Of a DNA stretch of 64,000 nt, positions 8,207-23,425 are shown one piece after another (positions within the stretch are counted from its first letter, which is position 1; the number at the start of each line of letters is the position of its first letter). The position numbers and the translations under genes are program-made. The notes below the pieces were generated by a model, which ran no database searches, was not told where the DNA came from, and was given only the letters and a program-made list of their open reading frames with translations. Origin of the DNA: Sphingomicrobium marinum (GTDB lineage Bacteria; Pseudomonadota; Alphaproteobacteria; Sphingomonadales; Sphingomonadaceae); the NCBI RefSeq assembly GCF_026157105.1, contig NZ_JANPVQ010000001.1, forward strand, positions 1,853,501 through 1,917,500, in the 5' to 3' direction.

Positions 8207-8378
8207 TGTTCACGGCGATGCGTGGTGGCAAAGCGTTCATCCGGCTCGCATCCGTAACGACCTTGTCTATCCTGACATCCACTGCTTGCGCGCGAAAAGG
8301 CTACGATGCTCGTGCCTCGCTTGCCCTTGCAAGGCATTGAGCATCCCGGGGCGACCTTTCCCCAAAGGTCGCCCCTTT
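8207..8378 (+). ncRNA. Candidate structured small RNA (about 170 nt) with intrinsic terminator
   Basis: The 8060-8435 gap holds no convincing long gene but does show a compact transcription unit. A possible promoter, TTACAG (8171-8176) with an 18-nt spacer to TTAATT (8195-8200), would start RNA near 8207. Nested helices follow at the 3' side: 8305-8311 pairs with 8339-8345 (7 bp), 8313-8315 with 8334-8336, and 8320-8324 with 8329-8333. A perfect 12-bp terminator stem (8348-8359/8364-8375, loop CCCC) with T-rich tail follows. A 40-codon ORF (8218-8340, MRGGKAFIRLASVTTLSILT.., stop 8 nt before the terminator) overlaps it, but its codon use is weak and it has no Shine-Dalgarno, so I favour an RNA. 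Identity unknown. Confidence 0.4.
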
Positions 8379-8435
8379 CGTTTGTCGTCTGCCACGAGTT
8401 GGCGTAGTGTCTTTCTTCTTTAGAGGGGGATACGG

Positions 8436-9101
8436 ATGCGCGTAGTTCGATTATTTGCGGCGCTGACGATCTACTATCTCGCTGTCACCGCGATTGTGTA
8501 CGGCATGACCGTAATCGTGCCCGAAAGTGCAGCCTATCTGCCCATTGGCGGTGCCGAAGCGCTGCTGACCGGCCCCAGCGACGATCCTTTCGAAGCCATC
8601 GAAATCGGCGCCAATCGCGCTGGCGACCTCACCGGCTCGATCATCTGGCTGCTGATGGCGATGTTCGGTGCGCTCTACACCGTATTGCCGGTCAGTTGGC
8701 TTTACATGGCTTGCCGCAACCGAGCCGAATATAACCAGTCGATCGTCGAAACGATCATCGTACTGCCGATCGTCGTGACCGCGATCGTCGTCATCGTGCA
8801 CAACAGCCTGGCGCTGGCCTTCAGCCTGGCGGGGATCGTGGCAGGAGTGCGCTTTCGCAATACGCTCAAAAGCTCCGGCGACGCGCTCTATATCTTCCTG
8901 GCCATCGCTATCGGTCTGTCGGCGGGTATCGGTGCGCTCGAAGTGGCGCTCGTGACCTCCATCTTCTTCAACTATCTCTTCATCGCGCTGTGGAGTTCGG
9001 ATTACGGCGCGATCAAGGGGGCGCTGCGCTTCTTCCGACCCAACCATGGCGACGAGCCCGACGAGGCTTTGGCACATGATAGCGAGAAGAAGCAGCGATG
9101 A
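8436..9101 (+). CDS. DUF4956-type multi-pass membrane protein
   Basis: 221 residues with about five or six hydrophobic helices: one at 5-28, a soluble loop at 29-62, then helices near 65-90, 105-125, 128-145, 155-175 and a short one near 180. The segment LAGIVAGVRFRNTLKSSGDALYIFLAIAIG is the DUF4956 hallmark (conserved RFR and a following acidic residue), interrupted here by no gap. In other bacteria DUF4956 genes often lie beside VTC (polyphosphate polymerase-like) and CotH genes; here a CotH-like gene is 0.8 kb away but no VTC domain is seen. The last bases overlap the next start (ATGA), so the two are co-translated. Function not established. Confidence 0.75.
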   Translation: MRVVRLFAALTIYYLAVTAIVYGMTVIVPESAAYLPIGGAEALLTGPSDDPFEAIEIGANRAGDLTGSIIWLLMAMFGALYTVLPVSWLYMACRNRAEYNQSIVETIIVLPIVVTAIVVIVHNSLALAFSLAGIVAGVRFRNTLKSSGDALYIFLAIAIGLSAGIGALEVALVTSIFFNYLFIALWSSDYGAIKGALRFFRPNHGDEPDEALAHDSEKKQR

Positions 9102-9910
9102 TGAAGCTGGCGGCATTGCTGCCCGTCGCCTTGACGCTGGGCACCGCCCAACAAATCGAAGAAGCGCGCCGTTTCAGCCTGCCCAACGGACTGGAAGAGA
9201 TCAGCGGACTGGCCATTGCCAGCGAACGCAGCGTTTTCGCGCATAATGACGAACATGCCATCGTCTACGAGATCGAGTTGGAACGCGGCCGTATCTTGCG
9301 CGCCTTTGCACTTGGCGATCCCACGCTCGAAGGCGATTTCGAAGGCATCGCCCGTGTCGGCAGCCGCGTTTTCCTGATCACCTCAGACGGTCTCATCTAC
9401 GCCGCCAACATTGGCCGACACCGGCAACGCGTACCCTATACCGTGCATGACAGTGGCGTCGGCCCGCACTGCGAAATCGAGGGGCTTTCCGCCAGCCCGC
9501 AGCCTGGCGAGCTGCTCATACTGTGCAAACGCGGACGCCGCGGTGGAATGCAAACCGATGCGCGTCGGCTTACCGTCTATCGATGGTCCATCGACAGCGA
9601 GCACGCCCTGGAGACGCCGTTCCTGTCGCTCGCTCTGTCCGGCTTCCTCACGAAAGAGGAGCGCCCCGATTTCCGGCCGTCGGGGATCGACTGGGACCCC
9701 AATTCAGGCGCAATCTATATCGTGTCAGGACGCAATCGATTGATGCTGACGTTCGATCGGCGGGGCACGCTTTTGGAAAAGCGCCGGCTTACGCCGCGCC
9801 AACATCCGATGACCGAGGGTATCGCCATGCTGGGGGGGCGCTGGATCGCCTTGGCCGATGAAGGAACGGCGACGCGGCGGGGACGATTGACCGTGTATCC
9901 CGCGCGCTAG
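9098..9910 (+). CDS. Secreted SdiA-regulated-like beta-propeller protein
   Basis: 270 residues with an N-terminal signal (MMKLAALLPVALTLGTAQ) and repeated beta-blade patterns: EEISGLAIASERSVFAHNDE, GDFEGIARVGSRVFLITSDG, CEIEGLSASPQPGELLILCK, SGIDWDPNSGAIYIVSGRN, TEGIAMLGGRWIALADEG. This spacing and the recurring E/S-G-hydrophobic turns match the SdiA-regulated/phytase-like propeller group. It probably acts in the periplasm or outside. The start overlaps the DUF4956 stop by 4 nt, and its 3' end overlaps the 3' end of the convergent CotH-like gene by 4 nt. Ligand and activity unknown. Confidence 0.65.
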   Translation: MMKLAALLPVALTLGTAQQIEEARRFSLPNGLEEISGLAIASERSVFAHNDEHAIVYEIELERGRILRAFALGDPTLEGDFEGIARVGSRVFLITSDGLIYAANIGRHRQRVPYTVHDSGVGPHCEIEGLSASPQPGELLILCKRGRRGGMQTDARRLTVYRWSIDSEHALETPFLSLALSGFLTKEERPDFRPSGIDWDPNSGAIYIVSGRNRLMLTFDRRGTLLEKRRLTPRQHPMTEGIAMLGGRWIALADEGTATRRGRLTVYPAR

Positions 9911-10917
9911 CGGCAATCATCCAGGACTTTGTCGCGCACCTGCGCATCGGTGCTGATATCCGAAAAGAAATCGTCGAGATATCGATCCAGATCCCGGCGC
10001 GTACTATCGCTTATGCCCGGAACGTTGCGATAGGCTGCCGTGAATTCAGGGCGTCGGCCCCGTAAATCGGCCGCGAGTGTCAGCGTATCGGGCCCGTAGC
10101 GGCACAATCCGCGATAAAGACGCTGGCGAACGTTGCGGACGGGTAAGCCTTCCGGAGCAATGGCATAAGGCGCATCGACCCAGCCCGACATGTCGAAGTC
10201 GTAGGGTATCGGGATCAGGTCCTGGCGCGCCTGCTTGTCCGGCCCGATGACCTTGCTGTTGTGGCAACAATCACGGCCTTGCGGCCCGCGGAACATCGAC
10301 CAGTCGAGATTGCCTATCATGTACTGGAATAGAGCATAGCGCGCGGCGCGCTGCTGTCCGACCCAGCGCGAACCGATCGCCGGGAGGTTGATTTCGGTCC
10401 CGCCCAGCCGGTCGGCGGCAGCATCGATATCCTCAATGAAAAACCCCATTCGCGTCGCCACCTCGCTACCGCTCTCATTCTCGTACCGGATATTGGCGAG
10501 GCGCACGCGCAGGCTTTCGTCGGTCATCACGTTGTAGAGCCGATAGGCAGCATATTCGCGCAGCATGACCTGCTCGTAATTGCCCTTGTCCTGGCAATGC
10601 GTGACCATCTTGAGTTCGTTCTGCCCGGCAAATGGCGAAGCGCCATCGGGCTTTGTCGGAAAGCGAAGCCGAAGCGGCGGGAACGTGCAGAACCCGCCAA
10701 CCCTGCGCGTGAGGCCCCTGGCTTCGATCGTGCCATCGTGCACGATGCCGTTGACGGTCACGCGGACGGCATAAGGCTCCGGGTTACGCTTTGCCCGCCG
10801 CACCAGCCTGCTGAAGGGTCCCGCGATCGTCACGTTGAGCACCGCGTCGCTCTCGAACAGCGGTTGGGGCTCGACCACGGGCTGCACCACCATTGCGGAT
10901 ATTGCCAGTCCGATCAT
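9907..10917 (-). CDS. CotH-like (protein-kinase-fold family) exported protein
   Basis: 336 residues with an N-terminal hydrophobic signal (MIGLAISAMVVQ). The layout follows a widespread poorly characterised family related to CotH: EARGLTRRVGGFCTFPPLRLRF (about 63-84), an ELKMVTHC segment, YEQVMLREYAAYRLYN, a FFIEDIDAAADRL acidic motif, YMIGNLDWSM and IPYDFDMSG. The last two resemble the catalytic-loop and metal-binding (DFG-like) positions of CotH kinases. The start at 10917 is fixed by an ATGA overlap with the upstream phosphatase and a GGAGG Shine-Dalgarno 7-8 nt away; the longer frame to 10953 is not needed. Kinase activity is inference from fold similarity only. Confidence 0.65.
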   Translation of the reverse strand: MIGLAISAMVVQPVVEPQPLFESDAVLNVTIAGPFSRLVRRAKRNPEPYAVRVTVNGIVHDGTIEARGLTRRVGGFCTFPPLRLRFPTKPDGASPFAGQNELKMVTHCQDKGNYEQVMLREYAAYRLYNVMTDESLRVRLANIRYENESGSEVATRMGFFIEDIDAAADRLGGTEINLPAIGSRWVGQQRAARYALFQYMIGNLDWSMFRGPQGRDCCHNSKVIGPDKQARQDLIPIPYDFDMSGWVDAPYAIAPEGLPVRNVRQRLYRGLCRYGPDTLTLAADLRGRRPEFTAAYRNVPGISDSTRRDLDRYLDDFFSDISTDAQVRDKVLDDCR

Positions 10918-11948
10918 GAAGCACCCTCCTGCGGTAGAGCCCGCCGCGCCCAATTTCCCTCGTCATCCTGCTCGATTGCAAACGCCCTGCCGTCGAGAAT
11001 TTCAAGGTAGGAGGGCCGACCGCCATAATGATCGGCCATGCCGGTATCGATCCGCACCAGCCTGCCGTCATGTTGCGCATCGATGCCTTCGAGCCGCGGC
11101 GTATGGGCCACGACCAGCCGCTTGGCGCCAAGCGTTGCAAGCACCCCGTCCAACTCGCCGCGGACTATTTCGATCGGACGGTCGCCGGCCTTTTCTTCAA
11201 GGTTGCCGCGATACCAAAGCGGCCCCCTCGGGTTTTCCAGCGGCGCCATCAGCGTAGGATCGGTCAGTCCAGCCGCGATCTCCGCATTGACAGCATCGAA
11301 ACCCTGCGCGGCGACCTCCACGCTGATGCCACCATGAACGAAGAGCGTGCTGCCGACCTTGGCAATGGCCTGCTTGCCTGCATACCACTTTGCCAGTTCG
11401 CCGCCGGGCTGCCAGGCAAGCCGATGCTCGATCCAGCCTAGCGGGTGCTCTTCTTCCCATTTCTTGCGCCACTGCTTGGCGTTGCCATCGGGATAACGCG
11501 CTTCCATTTTTGCGAGGAACGCGACTTCGTTGTTTCGCCAGTACGCCCGGCGAAGTGTCTTGGATTTCGGACCGACAAAGGCTTCGAATTCGCCCGGATG
11601 CACGTAGCGAAGATCGCCAATGACATTCATGGCTTCGTGATTGCCGATGAGCGCGATGACCTGGCCGCCGGCCGCCGCCGCCTGCTCCTCGAGCGCCATG
11701 AGGTCGCGGATGATCTTGAGGCTGTCGGGCCCGCGATCAGTGACATCGCCTAGCTGGACCAGCACGGTTTCGCCGCCGGCCCAGTCGCCGTCCGCATCGA
11801 CCAATTTCGCCGTCAACGCAATATCGCGAAAAGCTTCATAGTCGCCGTGAAGATCGCCAATCGCCACGACCCGCGCCGGTTCCCCGGCGTGCGCCATGCT
11901 GCCGATGAGCAGCGAGAGGAGAACGATCAGGGTCCGGATGAAGCTCAT
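10914..11948 (-). CDS. Exported PPP-family (Shewanella-like) metallophosphatase
   Basis: 344 residues with signal peptide MSFIRTLIVLLSLLIGSMAHA and a calcineurin-like metallophosphoesterase domain carrying the PPP signatures in order: GDLHGD (about 31), GDVTDRG (about 67), GNHEAMN (about 102), FVHGG and VAHTPR. This combination is that of bacterial/plant Shewanella-like PPP phosphatases, which dephosphorylate phosphotyrosine or phosphoserine substrates; here it would act in the periplasm. It overlaps the CotH-like gene by 4 nt, so a phosphatase-like and a kinase-like protein are made together. No Shine-Dalgarno is visible before ATG 11948; a TTGACACGGG promoter element lies so close that the mRNA may be leaderless. 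Confidence 0.85.
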   Translation of the reverse strand: MSFIRTLIVLLSLLIGSMAHAGEPARVVAIGDLHGDYEAFRDIALTAKLVDADGDWAGGETVLVQLGDVTDRGPDSLKIIRDLMALEEQAAAAGGQVIALIGNHEAMNVIGDLRYVHPGEFEAFVGPKSKTLRRAYWRNNEVAFLAKMEARYPDGNAKQWRKKWEEEHPLGWIEHRLAWQPGGELAKWYAGKQAIAKVGSTLFVHGGISVEVAAQGFDAVNAEIAAGLTDPTLMAPLENPRGPLWYRGNLEEKAGDRPIEIVRGELDGVLATLGAKRLVVAHTPRLEGIDAQHDGRLVRIDTGMADHYGGRPSYLEILDGRAFAIEQDDEGNWARRALPQEGAS

Positions 11949-11954
11949 GTGCGC

Positions 11955-11983
11955 ATCAGGCAGCGAATCTTAACCCGTGTCAA
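11955..11983 (-). promoter_or_regulatory. Candidate promoter of the phosphatase/CotH-like operon
   Basis: Read on the minus strand, TTGACA (11983-11978) with a 17-nt spacer leads to CCTGAT (11960-11955). The -35 box is part of GTTGACACGGG, the same 11-mer found before tRNA-Gln and tRNA-Cys in this window. The predicted start point falls at or next to the ATG at 11948. Confidence 0.4.
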
Positions 11984-12059
11984 CATTGACGACGAGAAAG
12001 CTTGGCCTCCTGCCGCCGACAATGGGCGGAACGACAGCCGCCGCATTGCTATCAGCGCG

Positions 12060-14075
12060 TTATTGTTCGGGCAGCACGATCGCTTCAGCGAAGGGCGTAA
12101 TCCCGAACGACGGCAAAACCTCGGCGGGGGCATAAAAGGTGCCGCCGCGCGACACGAGGCCGATCTGCTTCAATTGCCCGAGATCCTCCGTCGGATCGCC
12201 GCGCACCAGGAAGAAATCGGCCAGCTTGCCGCGCTCGATCGAGCCAAGATCTTCGTCTTGGCCGAGATAGCGCGCCATGTCGATCGTGGCGCGCGCCAGC
12301 ACTTCCTCGTTGCTCATGCCGAGCTGGCCGAACAATTCGAGTTCGCGGTGATAGGTCAGCGCGCCGCCCGTATCGGTGCCCGGGATCAGGAGGATCCCCG
12401 ATTTGTGCATCCTCCGGAGCGTGTCCTTGATGGTCGCGTAGGCATCGACATATTGCTGCCGTTCCTCCGCCGTGTCGGCGCCGAACAGCGCCTGCTTGAG
12501 GCTGCGCTGCACGCTCGGCGGCATGTTGTCGGCATAGCTTACCGCGCCGGCATGATATTCGCCGTCCTTCGCGGTCAGGCCGATTTCGTGGATGCCTAGC
12601 GTCGGTTCATGCGCCACGCCGTTGGCAAGCATGGCGTCGATCGTCGCGTTGACCTGGTCGCCGTAAAGGTCGAGCGAGGGAAAGCGCTTCATCGCGGTGA
12701 AACGGAACAGGGTGCGCGTGTCCTCGCCCTCGTTCAGCACCCAGCCGAGCATCAGCTGGTTGACGTGCGTGACCTCGCTATAGCCCATCTCGATCATCGC
12801 ATCGGCAGTCGAGAAAGCCGGCACGTGTCCCGCGACCATCAGGCCGAGTTTCTTGGCCTCGGCGATGGCCGCCGCATTCCATTCGGGCTTCATCGAATTG
12901 TAGAGCTTGATGCCATGGAAGCCCTTGGCGGCGTACATGCGCGTGGCGTCGACCGCTTCTTCGGCGCTGGTCACCAAGACGCCGGTGCGTGAGGAAAACG
13001 GACTTTCGCCTTCGATGAAGCCGAAGCGCGTGACGCGCGGTCCGGCAAGCTCGCCCGCCTCAATCCGCTCGAGCAACTTGTCGAGCACCTCGTTGCGGTT
13101 GCCTATGTCGCGCATCGAGGTGATGCCGGCAAGCACGTTGGTCAGCGCGCTCTCGCGGCCGAGATGCGCGTGCATCTCGTACATGCCGGGGATCATCATT
13201 GTCCCCTCGCCTTCGATGCGCACTTCGCCATCGACGGGCGCGCCGCCCGCCGGCTCGATCATGGTGATACGGCCATCGTAAACGACGACGTCGCTGGGTT
13301 CGCCGACGGTCTTGGAGACGCTGTCGAAGATGCGCACGTTGGCAATGCGTACGGGCGCGTCATAGGTATGCGCGTAGGTGGCCTGGAGTTCGGCGAGCCG
13401 CTCGGCCGAATATAGTTCGGTCATGTCGCGCAGCACCTGGTCATGCGCTTCGTAGCCTGCGCGCAGGACGGCAAAGGACGGGCTTGCCGTGCCGAAGAAT
13501 TTGCCGTCGCTGTCGAGCAGGACATAGCTGGGCGAAGTGTCGAGGCCGGCCACTTCATAGATCGTGACCGATACGTCGCCCGCATCGCTGGCAAGATCGA
13601 CCGTGTCGCGCGGCGTCAGCACCGCGGTGCCCGATGGCAGCGTGTCGATGCGGCCATCGTCATCGCGCAGCAACGCTTCGGTGAGGAGCGCAAGGTCCAT
13701 CGGACTGCCGCTCTGGCTGACATAGAATGCGTCGGTATCGGTGCTTCCGCCGCCCGCTGCGTCCTGCCACGTCGCGCCGCCATTGCCATCGAGGCGGTAC
13801 CATTCATCGATCAGGTTACCGAAGGTCGTTCGCCCGCCGATCTTCACCTCGACAGGGCGGCCGGCATCGTCGACACGGATCACTTCCGCGACGGTGGGGC
13901 CGCGACCATTCTGCTTGTAATCCCAGACGATGTCGTACGTGTTGCCGTCGCGATCGACCTCGAGTGCCCCGATGACGGTGCCCGTCGACAGCACGCGATA
14001 CTCGCTTTCCTGCGCCCCGGCTGCCGAAGACAAAAACGCCGCCGTGGCGGCCAAAAGCATCGATTTGCGGATCAT
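12060..14075 (-). CDS. Secreted amidohydrolase-family metal-dependent hydrolase with long N-terminal extension
   Basis: 671 residues. Signal peptide MIRKSMLLAATAAFLSSAAGAQ, a roughly 230-residue N-terminal region I do not recognise, then an amidohydrolase barrel from about 240. Metal and catalytic positions are present: MHAHLG (HxH), KLYNS (Lys), AGHVPA, EVTHVNQ and PGTDTGG (Asp), with the C-terminal LGSIERGKLADFFLV closing motif of the family. This is the imidazolonepropionase/peptidase-like branch of exported amidohydrolases common in sphingomonads; substrate unknown. The frame is open to 14138, but ATG 14075 starts the signal peptide and follows an AGGGGA Shine-Dalgarno. It is divergent from rpoB. 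Confidence 0.85.
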   Translation of the reverse strand: MIRKSMLLAATAAFLSSAAGAQESEYRVLSTGTVIGALEVDRDGNTYDIVWDYKQNGRGPTVAEVIRVDDAGRPVEVKIGGRTTFGNLIDEWYRLDGNGGATWQDAAGGGSTDTDAFYVSQSGSPMDLALLTEALLRDDDGRIDTLPSGTAVLTPRDTVDLASDAGDVSVTIYEVAGLDTSPSYVLLDSDGKFFGTASPSFAVLRAGYEAHDQVLRDMTELYSAERLAELQATYAHTYDAPVRIANVRIFDSVSKTVGEPSDVVVYDGRITMIEPAGGAPVDGEVRIEGEGTMMIPGMYEMHAHLGRESALTNVLAGITSMRDIGNRNEVLDKLLERIEAGELAGPRVTRFGFIEGESPFSSRTGVLVTSAEEAVDATRMYAAKGFHGIKLYNSMKPEWNAAAIAEAKKLGLMVAGHVPAFSTADAMIEMGYSEVTHVNQLMLGWVLNEGEDTRTLFRFTAMKRFPSLDLYGDQVNATIDAMLANGVAHEPTLGIHEIGLTAKDGEYHAGAVSYADNMPPSVQRSLKQALFGADTAEERQQYVDAYATIKDTLRRMHKSGILLIPGTDTGGALTYHRELELFGQLGMSNEEVLARATIDMARYLGQDEDLGSIERGKLADFFLVRGDPTEDLGQLKQIGLVSRGGTFYAPAEVLPSFGITPFAEAIVLPEQ

Positions 14076-14143
14076 TCTCGTTTCCCCTGCTACGCGTTGC
14101 CGCGCACCCTGCGTCACCTTGGCGAGAACGGCAACCATCCCCC

Positions 14144-14171
14144 TTGAACTTTCCTACAGGAAGCGTATATC
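14144..14171 (+). promoter_or_regulatory. Candidate promoter of rpoB-rpoC
   Basis: TTGAAC (14144-14149), a 16-nt spacer and TATATC (14166-14171) lie in the amidohydrolase-rpoB divergent region. With no read-through from rplL this would be the main promoter of rpoBC, leaving a leader of roughly 185 nt. Confidence 0.5.
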
Positions 14172-14177
14172 GAAGCC

Positions 14178-14363
14178 ATTCAATGACATGTGGCTCCGCC
14201 GCACGGATTCGTGCGTCCCGGGGCCTGCCTGCCGTTTCCGGGACACGAACCGCCCCACGCGCACGGTTCGAACGAATGGGAAATGGGTCATCCAGGCGCC
14301 GCGCAGCACTTGGCAATCGAGGGCCCGCGAACCCGTTCGCGCGCCCGTAGCGCAGGGAAATTC
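14178..14363 (+). promoter_or_regulatory. Structured 5' leader of rpoB
   Basis: About 185 nt of predicted untranslated leader. Two hairpins are obvious near its 5' side: CGCACG-GATT-CGTGCG (14200-14215) and a 7-bp stem 14215-14221/14238-14244 with a 16-nt loop. They share a base and so may alternate. The rpoB frame is open through this stretch, but the encoded residues do not look like RpoB. Known rpoB leaders in other bacteria carry attenuation or feedback sites; whether this one does is unknown. Confidence 0.4.
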
Positions 14364-18536
<4,173 letters not shown>

Positions 18537-18547
18537 CGGATTATTTT

Positions 18548-18569
18548 CCCCGGGCCTCACCGCCCGGGG
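18548..18569 (+). other. Intercistronic hairpin between rpoB and rpoC
   Basis: A perfect 8-bp GC stem CCCCGGGC/GCCCGGGG with a 6-nt loop fills the 49-nt space between rpoB and rpoC, preceded by TTATTTT and not followed by T. It is unlikely to be a terminator. The U-rich stretch next to a hairpin is the kind of place RNase E cuts, so it may shape differential stability of the two messages. Confidence 0.5.
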
Positions 18570-18585
18570 ATGAGAGGATTATCAG

Positions 18586-22857
<4,272 letters not shown>

Positions 22858-22879
22858 GGCCCGGTTTCTGCCGCAATAA

Positions 22880-22917
22880 AAAAGGCCCCGGTGGAGGAAA
22901 CTCCGCCGGGGCCTTTT
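22880..22917 (+). terminator. Strong (bidirectional) terminator after rpoC
   Basis: A 17-bp stem (22880-22896 with 22901-22917, one G-U pair) is capped by a GAAA tetraloop and flanked by A-run on the left and T-run on the right. It can end rpoBC transcription on the plus strand and that of the convergent lipoprotein gene on the minus strand. Confidence 0.92.
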
Positions 22918-22937
22918 CTTTGTATGAAACGAAAAGC

Positions 22938-23075
22938 TTAGCAGTTTTCGCCGTTAATCACGTCTTCGCCGCATTTGCCGGCCGAGCTGATATCCTCACC
23001 CAATCCCTGCACTGTGTTGCAGGCACCAAGCGCCATGCTCGTTCCGAACAATGCGATGACCAGAAGTTTGCGCAT
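22938..23075 (-). CDS. Entericidin-like small lipoprotein (copy 1)
   Basis: A 45-residue lipoprotein gene too short for usual gene callers. MRKLLVIALFGTSMALGAC gives a signal with lipobox LGAC; the mature peptide CNTVQGLGEDISSAGKCGED.. ends with two further Cys. The C-N-T-V-Q-G-x-G-x-D-I core is the entericidin A/B signature. Two adjacent ATGs exist (23078 and 23075); GGGAG sits 6 nt before the second, so I choose 23075. It is a paralogue of the copy 130 nt upstream (23207-23350). Entericidins are small envelope lipoproteins linked to stress-induced lysis in enterics; the role in sphingomonads is unknown. Confidence 0.8.
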   Translation of the reverse strand: MRKLLVIALFGTSMALGACNTVQGLGEDISSAGKCGEDVINGENC

Positions 23076-23148
23076 CATAGTCTCCCAAGTATCGTGACGC
23101 CAAAGACGTCATGATCATCCTCCTAGCAAGGTTGATGCGCGATGAACC

Positions 23149-23180
23149 AAAAAAAGCCCCGCGCCTGGGGGCGCAGGGCT
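23149..23180 (-). terminator. Rho-independent terminator between the two entericidin-like genes
   Basis: On the minus strand an 11-bp stem with one mismatch (23180-23170 with 23165-23155) is followed by seven T (complement of 23148-23154). It ends the transcript of the copy-2 lipoprotein, so copy 1 probably has its own promoter. Confidence 0.85.
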
Positions 23181-23206
23181 TTGGCTGAAACCAGATCGAG
23201 AAGCGA

Positions 23207-23350
23207 TTAGCAGTCGCGACCGTCCAGCACGTCTTCGCCGCATTCGCCGGCCGAACTGATATCTTCGCCGACACCCTGAACGGTGTTGCAGGCGGCGGCG
23301 CCGAAGGTGAGGCCGGCAGCGGCAAACAGCATCATGAATTTACGAACCAT
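23207..23350 (-). CDS. Entericidin-like small lipoprotein (copy 2)
   Basis: A 47-residue lipoprotein: signal MVRKFMMLFAAAGLTFGAAAC with the lipidated Cys at 21, then CNTVQGVGEDISSAGECGED.. and a final Cys. The mature part differs from copy 1 at only a few positions, so the two arose by tandem duplication. The ATG has AGGGAG 7 nt upstream, but that Shine-Dalgarno is the 3' arm of a hairpin (23359-23397), which suggests control at translation. It lies 75 nt after thyA on the same strand and ends in its own terminator. Confidence 0.82.
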   Translation of the reverse strand: MVRKFMMLFAAAGLTFGAAACNTVQGVGEDISSAGECGEDVLDGRDC

Positions 23351-23358
23351 GGGTATTC

Positions 23359-23397
23359 TCCCTCTTCAAGTGTGCCAACAACGCACAAAAAGAGGGA
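23359..23397 (-). promoter_or_regulatory. Hairpin that sequesters the Shine-Dalgarno of the copy-2 lipoprotein
   Basis: In the minus-strand RNA, UCCCUCUU (23397-23390) pairs perfectly over 8 bp with AAGAGGGA (23366-23359), which contains most of the ribosome-binding site. An inner 5-bp stem (23387-23383/23375-23371) with a 7-nt loop stacks above a small internal loop. A U-rich anti-SD strand of this kind is typical of RNA thermometers or antisense-RNA targets. It could instead be a processing signal after thyA. Confidence 0.5.
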
Positions 23398-23425
23398 AAG
23401 GCTCCACCACAGCGATCAAACGCGG

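Noticed and set aside
8218-8340. 40-codon ORF MRGGKAFIRLASV.. as a lipoprotein gene
   Set aside because: The Cys is preceded by STA instead of a good lipobox, there is no Shine-Dalgarno, third-position GC is low for this genome, and the segment folds into nested helices; an RNA is the better explanation, though not certain.
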